Part shown: positions 33,960-42,455 of the stretch, piece by piece
How positions within the stretch are numbered: the stretch's first letter is position 1
How the letters are laid out: every line of letters begins with the position of its first letter
Assembly (NCBI GenBank): GCA_902779315.1
Contig: CACZBC010000016.1
Location: 1 to 42,986, forward strand
Source of the DNA: an uncultured Bacteroidales bacterium
Lineage (GTDB): Bacteria; Bacteroidota; Bacteroidia; Bacteroidales; Bacteroidaceae
DNA: 42,986 nt
Direction of reading: 5' to 3'
The notes under the pieces: generated by a model
What the model was told of the DNA's origin: nothing
Seen by the model: only the letters and a program-made list of their open reading frames with translations
Database searches by the model: none
Position numbers and translations under genes: made by a program

Positions 33960-36900
33960 TTAAAATCCAAGACGCACAGTAGCAGTAACCTGTTTAGAGA
34001 TAGGTGCAGCCACACCGCCGGAATTGATGAACTCTGGGTCTTGGCCGTTCAACTTCTTGTCGGCATAAAGCAGACATAAATTCGTGGCAGCAACTTTCAG
34101 AGATGCGCGATTAATAAATGTTGTCTTCTTGAGCCATTCGTCAGGCAAAATATAGGTAATGGCGAGTTCTTTCAAGCGAATGAAATCACCATTTGCTATG
34201 CGCTCTGTAGAGTAGTTATAAGCATTGTAAGCCGTACGCAACGTATAAGAGCCATATCGGTCAATCTGATTGCGAGAAGCAATTGTCGGAACACTTGTAA
34301 CTGCCTCGTCTCCGGCCATCATCCAACGATTCTTGAATTCACGAGGAAGTGTCGAGAGGTCACTATATGCAGAAGAGAAGACGGGGTCAAGACGAACCAC
34401 GTTACCACCAGCATAGGTGATGAAGACATCGAGTGAAAGGGAACCCCAATTCTTACTCTTATAGCTGAGCGTATTGTTGAATGAGCCATAGAAAGTGGGG
34501 TCGGAAGGTCCTTCATAAACAAGGAACTCATCCAAGCCTTCTGTTTCCTGGAAGTTCACGTCGCCAACTGTCTTATTTCCAAACTCATTATATACCTGTG
34601 GCAAACCTTCGGAATTGAGTCCAGCAAACTGATAACTGAAGATTGAGCGAACTGGATAGCCCTCAATGGCATAACCTTGACCTGTTACGAGGTCAACAGC
34701 ACGACTTGCCACCTCAAGAGAGGTAATCTTGTTCTTCGCTTTGGAGAAGATGAAGTCTGAGGTCCACTTGAAGCCGGCCTTTTCTATATTGACAGTAGAG
34801 AGACCAAGTTCTACGCCATGAGACTTCATGTCCGCCACGTTAGCATATTTGGCAATCTCGCCACCTGCTCCCTGAGTATAGGTGCGACCTATCAAATCAT
34901 AGTTGTTACGGCCATAAACATCGAATGTCAGGGCAATACGGTCCTTCAGGAAACTCAGATCTACACCGAAGTTCCATTCGTGCTTCTTCTCGTAGGTCAA
35001 TTCTGAGTTACCAAGAGAAGAGATGTAAATCTGCGACTCGGCGGCGGAGGTAAATGGTCGCCAAGAGTTCTTGGTCATGAAGATTGCCTCGGCATTAGTT
35101 ACCCAAGATGGGCCCGTATCGGCGGTCAGTGAATAACTGCCACGGAACTTCACTTGTGAGAGCCAGGACTTTGTGCTTTCCATGAACTTCTCGTTGGTAA
35201 GGTCATATGAGCCTGAGATGTTCCAAGTAGGCAGCCAGCGGCTTTGACGGCTCTTGCCAAGACGGTTGGTACCTTCGTAACGGAGTGTTCCGTTTAAGGT
35301 GTAGCGCTGATCGTAGTTATAGTTCACCTGACCGTAGTAAGCCAAAGTGTTGGTCAGAGTATATGACTCGCCGAAATATTCGGTATTCTCTTCGTTCATC
35401 TGCTTAAGCCAGAGATACGGAGTATAGGTTATGCCACCATTATCGAATTGATAGCCCCAGCCTGTCCATGTGTTTGCTGTACGACGTACGGATGAGTACT
35501 CGGTACCGACCATGCCGTTGAGTGTATGCAATTCGTTGAACACATTGTTGTAGCCCGCCATGAAACGGAAGGTGTTCGAACGCATGTTGTCGTCGTACTG
35601 ATACTTGATACCGCCTGATGGCAAGATGGACTCCGGAAGAGCCAACTCGTTGTCGGGATCAGTATAAAGCAGGGTGTTGTTGTCGCGAATGGTGGAATTG
35701 TCGTCTTGTGCATCCACACCAGCACGATAGGCATTAGCCTGATTGGCTTTGTCCATCACGTTATGCTGACGTTTGGTGTGCGAAATACGAGAAGAAATAA
35801 GTCCATTCAAACGCCAAGCTTTCGTGGGTTTATATTCCAACTCGCCGCGGAACATCAATTCCGTCACATTAATGTCGTTGTAGTTGTACTCCAACTCGTC
35901 GAAGATGTTGAAGCCCGTATAGAAACGAGTGTAATTGATGTTGGGGTCGAGGCAACGGCTTGTGTTCAAGGCATAACTGAAGGGATTGATGTCGAAGTCG
36001 CGCTTTACCTCGCCAGTCACAACGTCGGTTGTACGATTCAATGAGCCTGGAGCCTCCTGCTTACGATAACTACCCTGAGCGGCAAGCTTTACAGCAAGCA
36101 GGTTACAGCCCTTCTTGTCTTTCAGGATGTCGTAAGAGGTATTGCCATTGAAGGTATAACGATTCACACTGCTACGATTGACGAACTGACCTGGATCAGA
36201 AAGAACTGACATTGAGAAGTAGTTCTGTGAACGGTCAGTACCGCCCGAAATGCTGACAGAATGGTTCATCTGCACCTTGTTGGTAAACAGAAGATCAAAC
36301 CAGTCGGTGTTGCGGAACTCGGCAGCCCGAAGGTAAGCATTGCGAGCAGCTTCTGTGTTCTGCAAGCCGTATGTGCCCGTCACAGGGTCGTAAGCACGCA
36401 ACTGCTGGAACATATAGCCATAAACACCCGTGTTTTGGGCATTTACCATATTGTCGAGTTGCAGCCAACCTTTGTCGTACATTTCCTTGTAAACGCCCAT
36501 CACCTCTTGCGAGTTCATGATATTATAGTCGTTATAGCTTGGCTTGAGGCGTGTCGTGAACTCGCCTGTATAGTTCACGCTGGCATGACCTTTCGAACCC
36601 CTCTTGGTAGTAACGACAATCACACCACCCATGGCACGAGCACCATAAATGGATGTTGCCGAACCGTCCTTGAGGACTGTGAATGACTCAATATCGTCAG
36701 AGTTCAAGCCTGCGACGGCAGACGAGATAAGTGTCTTGGCATCGCCGGAAGCAAGGTCGTCGGCACTGACATCCACATTGTCCTCGTAGATGACGCCATC
36801 CACCACCCAAAGGGGCTTGGAGTTGCCGTAGATGGAGGTCGCACCACGGACACGAATCTTTGGCGAAGCACCAAAGGTTCCCGTTACGTTTGTCACTTGC

Positions 36901-37346
36901 ACACCAGCCACGCGTCCTTCCAGGGAGCGACTCACGTCCGCCATACCCGAGAGTTTGATCTTCTCGGCGTCGACTGTCGTGGCAGCACCGGTAAACAATC
37001 GCTTGTCAATCTGCTGCTGGCCATTCACGATGACCTCGGTCATCTGCACATCTGCACTCTGCATGACAATGCGCATGCCATTCTTGGCTTTTACTTTCTC
37101 AGTGCGCATGCCCATCATCGACACAACCAAAACGGCATTCGACTTGACGTCGTTCAATGTGAACTTACCGTCGATGTCCGTGATGGCTCTGTTCTGTGTA
37201 CCTTCCACCAAGACGTTTGCACCAATCATCGGCTCGTTGTCGTCGGCGGAATACACTGTTCCTGTAATTGTTGTCTGAGCCAAAGCCATTCCTACAGACA
37301 GGAACAACAGGGCTGAGACAAAGCATAATTTTCTATATAAAAACAT
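33960..37346 (-). CDS. SusC/RagA-family TonB-linked outer-membrane transporter
   Basis: 1128 residues. A signal peptide (to about Q24) precedes a CarboxypepD_reg-like domain (about 26-95, TITGTVYSADDNEPMIGANV). A TonB plug follows (about 110-230, with LEGRVAGVQVTN, KIRVRGATSIYG and SATSIYGARAMGGVIVVTTK). Then comes a 22-stranded barrel ending VTATVRLGF. It imports the SusD-bound ligand across the outer membrane using TonB energy. It is the first gene of the six-gene operon, with a -7 box at 37450-37457 and a leader of about 95 bases. Length is typical. No anti-sigma/sigma pair is adjacent in the window, so regulation is unknown. Confidence 0.96.
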   Translation of the reverse strand: MFLYRKLCFVSALLFLSVGMALAQTTITGTVYSADDNEPMIGANVLVEGTQNRAITDIDGKFTLNDVKSNAVLVVSMMGMRTEKVKAKNGMRIVMQSADVQMTEVIVNGQQQIDKRLFTGAATTVDAEKIKLSGMADVSRSLEGRVAGVQVTNVTGTFGASPKIRVRGATSIYGNSKPLWVVDGVIYEDNVDVSADDLASGDAKTLISSAVAGLNSDDIESFTVLKDGSATSIYGARAMGGVIVVTTKRGSKGHASVNYTGEFTTRLKPSYNDYNIMNSQEVMGVYKEMYDKGWLQLDNMVNAQNTGVYGYMFQQLRAYDPVTGTYGLQNTEAARNAYLRAAEFRNTDWFDLLFTNKVQMNHSVSISGGTDRSQNYFSMSVLSDPGQFVNRSSVNRYTFNGNTSYDILKDKKGCNLLAVKLAAQGSYRKQEAPGSLNRTTDVVTGEVKRDFDINPFSYALNTSRCLDPNINYTRFYTGFNIFDELEYNYNDINVTELMFRGELEYKPTKAWRLNGLISSRISHTKRQHNVMDKANQANAYRAGVDAQDDNSTIRDNNTLLYTDPDNELALPESILPSGGIKYQYDDNMRSNTFRFMAGYNNVFNELHTLNGMVGTEYSSVRRTANTWTGWGYQFDNGGITYTPYLWLKQMNEENTEYFGESYTLTNTLAYYGQVNYNYDQRYTLNGTLRYEGTNRLGKSRQSRWLPTWNISGSYDLTNEKFMESTKSWLSQVKFRGSYSLTADTGPSWVTNAEAIFMTKNSWRPFTSAAESQIYISSLGNSELTYEKKHEWNFGVDLSFLKDRIALTFDVYGRNNYDLIGRTYTQGAGGEIAKYANVADMKSHGVELGLSTVNIEKAGFKWTSDFIFSKAKNKITSLEVASRAVDLVTGQGYAIEGYPVRSIFSYQFAGLNSEGLPQVYNEFGNKTVGDVNFQETEGLDEFLVYEGPSDPTFYGSFNNTLSYKSKNWGSLSLDVFITYAGGNVVRLDPVFSSAYSDLSTLPREFKNRWMMAGDEAVTSVPTIASRNQIDRYGSYTLRTAYNAYNYSTERIANGDFIRLKELAITYILPDEWLKKTTFINRASLKVAATNLCLLYADKKLNGQDPEFINSGGVAAPISKQVTATVRLGF

Positions 37347-37449
37347 CTTTTAATTGTTAATTCTTCTTTTCTCTAAAAGCTGTCTCTCTCAAATATATAT
37401 ATTAAATAAATAATGTGTACGGGTATACATTACGTGATAATACGGTCGG

Positions 37450-37457
37450 CAAAGGTA
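37450..37457 (-). promoter_or_regulatory. Promoter -7 box of the SusC/D-M6 operon
   Basis: The minus strand reads TACCTTTG. A TTTTG lies about 23 bases upstream, slightly far for a -33 element. The stretch 37347-37655 (about 309 bases between susC and the LRR fragment) holds this promoter and the hairpin at 37609-37633. I see no other structure there. Confidence 0.65.
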
Positions 37458-37608
37458 AGAAGTTTTTTTTGAACAACTAGCAAAATGTACCATCTTTTTT
37501 TAATAATTTATGCAAAATTTACTAAATGGTCACATTTTTATGCCGTTTTATGGCTTCGTGTTCACCTCTTACTGCCATCTTGATACGAATTGCCGATATA
37601 AAAAGAAA

Positions 37609-37633
37609 TGGGCTCAGCATAACGCCGAGCCCA
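37609..37633 (-). terminator. Intrinsic terminator after the LRR fragment
   Basis: TGGGCTC (37609-37615) pairs with GAGCCCA (37627-37633), with an inner GC pair around the loop. On the minus strand it is followed by TTTCTTTTTAT, a good U-rich tail. It lies 22 bases after the fragment's stop codon. Confidence 0.85.
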
Positions 37634-37655
37634 CCGCCTATAGAGATTTTGGATA

Positions 37656-38555
37656 TTACTTCACAAGAACTTTTTTGCCGTCCTTGATATTGATGCCTCT
37701 TTGCATCTTGCTAAGGCGTTGTCCGGCAAGATTATAAATTGGAGAGTTATTATCGGCAGCATTTAGGTTGCTTATTCCTGTCACCTCATCGATGGCTGAT
37801 TGTGCGACATTCAGGTGATCGTTGCTGACAAGTGCCCATTGCTGAGCCGTTTGTGCGCCAAGAATAAGACCATTTTCGCCGTCTTCTACATCGATAGGTT
37901 CAGGCGAGTTTGTCAGCTCATAAGTGTTGCCATTTCGCTTGACATACTTCTTTGCGCCAAGGTTATAGAGGTAGTGAGCGCCACCAGCCTCTATCATCTG
38001 CCAGCTGTGGTTGGGGTTGTCCTCGTTGATGTTGCCAGCCGAGTTTATAGTGCCGATGCAGTCGTTCACAGGGTCATAGACGGAGTAGGCAAACGTACCA
38101 GCATCCATCAGCGTGTATGCCTGCTGCGCAGAGACTTGCTCTTCTTCTAAGGCTGTCTCACGGATATTGTTGAACCAGAACCAACCGTTAGAGAATGCAT
38201 AATCATCCCATGTGCCAGCAGGAACATATAACGTAGCATGATGGCATGTAGATTGTGAAAAAACTTCAGGATGGGAGCCCTCATCTTCGTCATCAATTAT
38301 TGGCGGTGTTGTGGACTTTACGAGCACATTGCGCAGTTTGCAACCCCAAAATGCTTCGTAGTCGATACTTGTCACGCTCTCAGGTATTATAATAGAAGTA
38401 AGACTGCTGCAATCTTCAAAAGCATCCCTACCGATGCTCGTCACGCTATTGCCTATAGTGAGAGAAGTTAAACCTGTGCAATCCTTGAAGGCTCTCTCGC
38501 CGATGCTCATCACGCCATTGCCAATAATGACAGAAGTCAAACCTGTGCATTCCTC
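37656..38555 (-). pseudogene. 5'-truncated BspA-type leucine-rich-repeat surface protein
   Basis: Roughly 300 codons of an LRR protein remain. Three TpLRR/BspA repeats open it (LTSLTIGNSVTSIGRDAFED and LTSIIIPESVTSIDYEAFWG are two). A segment ATLYVPAGTWDDYAFSNGW follows, then a lectin-like middle part, and the end is IYNLAGQRLSKMQRGINIKD plus GKKVLVK (sorting tail). It lacks an ATG, a signal peptide and earlier repeats. LRR-like sequence stops near 38555 and an in-frame stop codon lies just upstream. Such proteins normally carry many repeats and a signal peptide, so this is a remnant, probably cut by the event that brought the adjacent AT-rich segment. A TTG start at 38540 is possible but unlikely to yield an exported product. 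Confidence 0.8.
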
Positions 38556-38559
38556 GTAT

Positions 38560-38590
38560 TTGCAAGTCGCTTTATATCAATGACTTGCAA
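38560..38590. repeat. Perfect 9-bp inverted repeat at the island edge
   Basis: TTGCAAGTC (38560-38568) and GACTTGCAA (38582-38590) flank a 13-base centre. The repeat falls exactly where the LRR gene loses homology. This is the layout of a recombinase core site (two arms about a short centre). No integrase gene is in the window, so the attachment-site reading is inference. The stretch from here to 38717 is AT-rich, and I see no gene in it. Confidence 0.6.
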
Positions 38591-38717
38591 GTAAAACGGT
38601 AGAAAAGTGGCGACTCAATTTTTATGGAGATTAGAATAGACGAAAAATTAACATATTTAACCTTTTATAACGATGTGCGAATTCAACAAGCAAGTGCAAA
38701 TTACAATTTGGGAGTTT

Positions 38718-40187
38718 TTAATACCTATTCTTATTATAGAATTTTTCGCCTTCTTCATAAGTAGTAACATAATCTGAATATTTACCTCCAAATAGTCCTT
38801 GTTTAATTGGTGGCCAGTTATCTTGATCTGCTCCTGCCTGTTTAAAGAAATTTGTATAAAAATCATCCTCGTATCTTAAAAGCGAAACTCGCTTATTAAC
38901 GAATCCTCCGACGGGGAACCAATTATCTGCAATTCTCTGGCATTTATAATAATGACAAAGCAGAGAAGCCAAATGTTCCCAAGTATAGAAACTATTTTGA
39001 AAATCATTATTATCGATAAAAGTTCTTTCAAAATAGGCTCTGATGGCACTCATGATCATTTGGCTATAAGGGTAAATCCATGATGCTTGTAGATATATAT
39101 TAAGAGAATCATGATTCCAATGATTATAACCGGCCAAACATTCTAATGGATATGAATAATTGGGGCTAAACACATTTGGAGCAGGAACCTTTGTTTCAAA
39201 TAATAATTTTATGAGTTTAAAACGCTCATATTTAACAGCTGCCAAACCCATAGCATGATATAGGAATGTCGATGCAAGAAGATGAACATATTGTGTGCCT
39301 TCTGAAGTTATTTCACCGTTCTTAAAAGGTTTGATACACAATTTTACCATCCCATCTACCAACAACCGCTGTTGACTAATACTCCCATATCGTACAACGG
39401 GCAATATTGCAGACATGAGCTTTGCAATTGCCTCTTGATGAACTTTTAAGTATGTGTTAAATGTTTGAGCTGTTGTCTGATGGCTATAAGATGCATATTG
39501 TAAAACTTTATTGAATGCCTCTTCCGTTTCGTCTTCTATCAACTCTGTGAGGAGAATCTGCTTGCTAGGTTCTAGTAGATATGATTTAACAATTGTGGAA
39601 AAATCTTGAGGGGTTGATGCTGTTAATGGTTGTAAAATCTGAGATGCTGGTGTAAAATTGGGCTTGGGACCCAGTGTCGGTGCAGCATTCATAGGACATC
39701 CCCATAAATCTGAAGCCAGTTCCTGAAGAACCTTTTCATAGCTTGTGTCATTTCGCATATCATAGCCAGTACGAGTTTCTATCAATTCGTTGAATGAGTC
39801 ACCAAATGATCCATCACGTAATATAGGTACAAATTTACTAGAACCCATATTATGGTAGAGCTCAATTGTTATAACCTGATCCTCGAACTTGGCACCACCT
39901 GATTGTTTTTCAATCTTCTCTTTATACTTGGGTGTACCTACGATAAGGACTCTGTCGGCTCGTATGAGACCTTTTTGCATGAATGTAATGAGATCATCAC
40001 CTCCTCGATTATATTGATCAAGTAGTGTATATACCCGAAACTTCTCTCTCAAATCTTTGGAAAGATCTGATACCCATTGTTTATGTTCGTCGCTATCCCA
40101 AGAATAGCTGATAAAAACAACAGGTGTATCCTCTGGGATTTGATCAAGTTGACTTGGAATTTTGGAAAAAGGAGATTCTGTTGCCAT
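38718..40187 (-). CDS. SEFIR-domain protein, candidate defence effector/sensor
   Basis: 489 residues. A SEFIR domain (TIR relative) spans about residues 21-165, opening VVFISYSWDSDEHKQWVSDL. It continues with RADRVLIVGTPKYKEK and GGAKFEDQVITIEL (E102 is the candidate catalytic glutamate by analogy with TIR NADases). Residues about 190-489 form a helical region I do not recognise; it may sense a trigger or oligomerise. There is no signal peptide or membrane segment. Bacterial SEFIR proteins have been linked to anti-phage immunity through NAD depletion. The gene starts 10 bases after the stop of the nuclease-like gene, so the two form one operon. The DNA is more AT-rich than the core genes, which suggests transfer. 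Confidence 0.85.
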   Translation of the reverse strand: MATESPFSKIPSQLDQIPEDTPVVFISYSWDSDEHKQWVSDLSKDLREKFRVYTLLDQYNRGGDDLITFMQKGLIRADRVLIVGTPKYKEKIEKQSGGAKFEDQVITIELYHNMGSSKFVPILRDGSFGDSFNELIETRTGYDMRNDTSYEKVLQELASDLWGCPMNAAPTLGPKPNFTPASQILQPLTASTPQDFSTIVKSYLLEPSKQILLTELIEDETEEAFNKVLQYASYSHQTTAQTFNTYLKVHQEAIAKLMSAILPVVRYGSISQQRLLVDGMVKLCIKPFKNGEITSEGTQYVHLLASTFLYHAMGLAAVKYERFKLIKLLFETKVPAPNVFSPNYSYPLECLAGYNHWNHDSLNIYLQASWIYPYSQMIMSAIRAYFERTFIDNNDFQNSFYTWEHLASLLCHYYKCQRIADNWFPVGGFVNKRVSLLRYEDDFYTNFFKQAGADQDNWPPIKQGLFGGKYSDYVTTYEEGEKFYNKNRY

Positions 40188-40197
40188 ATGTCTAAAA

Positions 40198-41970
40198 TTA
40201 TTGCGATTTCTTCATGGTTTTATTTAACCATGTTACTATGTCTGCAGACTTGTTGAAAGGATTGCTCCTTAGGTAATCATCAAAGTCTGCGAGTTCATTT
40301 ATCTTATATTTACCTGTAGATTCGTCATATTTTGCATTCTTGCTGAGAAACGTATCAATAATATTTGTAAGTCCTCTTTTGCGGATTAGGTCATTATAGA
40401 TATAAAGGGAATTGATAGATACGGCCATAATTGGGTTGCAAGCCATTTCGGATAATATCATTTCGGGCTTTTTCTCAATTTCCTCATAAAACCATCTATT
40501 CAATATTGAGAGCAATCCAGGTTGAAGCAATCTGATATCCTCAAAAACCAATAATGGATAGTAAGAAACTTCGTTCGGAATAGACATATCCCACTCAAAC
40601 GAATTTGCTTCTATTGAATCGATATGATTAATGAGCTGACCAACCCCAATAGGTTCTGGTTTCCCTTGGAACTCCTTTCTTGTTTTATCCAAATTTCGAG
40701 TCTTGAGTACTATCTTTTCATGTAGCTCTTCAAGTAGGCGAACATAATCTCCATCATCTCTGCATTCGCCATTCATCTTGATGGCTTTACACTCCACAAC
40801 TATTAATTCTGAACGTTTTGTGCGAGCATAGAAGTCAGGCTCATTAGATTTTTCAGACGCATCATTTGAATTACGAATAGGATATGTATAACAGGTTGGT
40901 GGCAAACAGTTGAAAAATGTCTGGCGAAATAAAATCTTTTCTACAAATGATTTATTATAATCGAAAAATCCACAACTTCCTTTCTTGCCATTGATAAGCG
41001 GAGAAAAGTCAAAGTACAAACTGTTGAATAAACGTTCACAGAGGAGCTGGTTGTTTATAACCACATAACCTGATCCATCTTTCAATTTTACAAATGGTTT
41101 TGCACGGAACCTCCTGTAATCGACATTCAATTCTATCTTCGAGGCTCCTTCTTCTCTGTAGGGTATGTACTCGTCTTCGTTTATACTAAGATATTCCACA
41201 AGAGAAGGAGAAAACAATCCTGTCTCATCATTTAATTTCATTTTATCCAATGGAATAATCAGAACACCATTCTGCTTTTCTTGGTAATACTTATCTGTTT
41301 CATAAGCCAGCCAGATTATAGTTGTGTAATATTGCTGCCAGCTTTTTATTCCCCAATTATTAAAGAGAACTTCGGCAGCCTTACTCAATACATCACTGAA
41401 TGGGATGTAGTCAACTAACAGATGAAAATAATATATCTGTGGTTGAAGGACTGTTTTCAGAGAGTAGTTGTTTGTGTCATTGGTAAGAAAACCGTTGAGG
41501 AACATTAGTTCATCGAGCTTGTAGAGTTCCTTTCGATTATTAAAGCTAACAATCTTTTCATTTAGTGCAAGAATTACTCTAAATAAGGTAAACTCAATAT
41601 CACATTCCTCAATTATATTTTTAAAGTCTTCTGTATGAATAGCAAATATCTGACGCCATAGTTCTAATCCAGTACGATAAGTGACAACTTCGATTTTTTC
41701 TTTGGGGGTTATTCCGATTCTTCTATAGTATGACTGAAATAACGCATTAATATGAGGTATATGTTTCTTACTACAATCAGAAAATAGTGAACGTTCATTA
41801 TCCGGAACATGCATATTGCCATAATGGAGACTGAGAATAGCCGCCATTCGAACAAGTGTATTACGATTATAGAGTTTTAACGTAGCTTGTATGTCAATGG
41901 GGGTCTCATCTTTGAAAAACTCACTATATTCAAGTACTCTTCTTATATGATATGTCGTTTGTTTAGGCAT
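40198..41970 (-). CDS. PD-(D/E)XK nuclease-like protein paired with SEFIR protein
   Basis: 590 residues, with no family that I can name. A candidate restriction-endonuclease-like core lies at residues 344-445. E344 (in FVEKIL), D379 (in NEPDFYARTK), E393 and K395 (in LIVVECKA) and Q445 (in GVGQLINHI) follow the spacing of motifs I-IV of PD-(D/E)XK nucleases. The first 340 residues are mostly helical with aromatic-rich stretches (WQQYYTTIIWLAYETDKYYQ) and may bind a partner or nucleic acid. It is cytoplasmic by sequence. Its place 10 bases before the SEFIR gene, in an AT-rich segment between broken genes, suggests a two-component defence or conflict module. The nuclease assignment is from motif reading only. 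Confidence 0.7.
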   Translation of the reverse strand: MPKQTTYHIRRVLEYSEFFKDETPIDIQATLKLYNRNTLVRMAAILSLHYGNMHVPDNERSLFSDCSKKHIPHINALFQSYYRRIGITPKEKIEVVTYRTGLELWRQIFAIHTEDFKNIIEECDIEFTLFRVILALNEKIVSFNNRKELYKLDELMFLNGFLTNDTNNYSLKTVLQPQIYYFHLLVDYIPFSDVLSKAAEVLFNNWGIKSWQQYYTTIIWLAYETDKYYQEKQNGVLIIPLDKMKLNDETGLFSPSLVEYLSINEDEYIPYREEGASKIELNVDYRRFRAKPFVKLKDGSGYVVINNQLLCERLFNSLYFDFSPLINGKKGSCGFFDYNKSFVEKILFRQTFFNCLPPTCYTYPIRNSNDASEKSNEPDFYARTKRSELIVVECKAIKMNGECRDDGDYVRLLEELHEKIVLKTRNLDKTRKEFQGKPEPIGVGQLINHIDSIEANSFEWDMSIPNEVSYYPLLVFEDIRLLQPGLLSILNRWFYEEIEKKPEMILSEMACNPIMAVSINSLYIYNDLIRKRGLTNIIDTFLSKNAKYDESTGKYKINELADFDDYLRSNPFNKSADIVTWLNKTMKKSQ

Positions 41971-41988
41971 ACACCGCTTTGGGGATAA

Positions 41989-42432
41989 TTAAATATTAAG
42001 TACCACCCACACTCCATCATTGTCCTTTCCTTCATGTTTCAGGATGCCGTTCTTTTGCATTGCAGAAAGGTCACGTTCGATGGTGCGCTGGCTCACCGAC
42101 AAAGTCTCCGACATTTGTTTGCCAGTAATTGTCGGAGATTCTTTAATGAGATTGAGCATTTTCTGCTGACGCTCAGTGAGTTTCGTCTCCGACATGTCTC
42201 CATCATGGTCTCCGACATTCGGAGTGTCGGAAGAGGCGAAGATGATGGTCTGGAATTGAGTCGGAGTAGATTTGAACACAGGCTTCAGTTCGTCCTTATA
42301 ACCTTCCAAGGCTTTGGTCTCATTACAGATGCGTGTGAGTCCACTGCCTCGTTTCTCCATATAGTTAAGTTGAGCCATTACGTTTGCAAGTATTGGATTA
42401 CGTCTTTCAGAAGACACATCTTTGATGTCCAA
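41989..42432 (-). pseudogene. 5'-truncated ATP-binding (AlbA_2/HATPase_c_4) regulator fragment with C-terminal winged helix
   Basis: About 147 codons. The beginning, DIKDVSSERRNPILANVM, followed by YMEKRGSGLTRI, matches the end of the HATPase_c_4 domain found in the AlbA_2/Schlafen-like ATP-binding transcription regulators. The C-terminal half is a winged helix (LTERQQKMLNLIKESPTITG, then SVSQRTIERDLSAMQKNGIL). There is no ATG; only TTG is available, and an in-frame TAA lies just upstream. The N-terminal DNA-binding and ATPase parts, usually more than 300 residues, are missing. It is therefore a remnant, lying 23 bases from the kinase gene, at the second edge of the accessory segment. Confidence 0.75.
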
Positions 42433-42455
42433 ATCCTGTGTCCTTTATTGTTTCA

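Noticed and set aside
38591-38717. A small gene between the LRR fragment and the SEFIR gene
   Set aside because: The stretch is AT-rich, with no frame showing a start, ribosome site and plausible protein.
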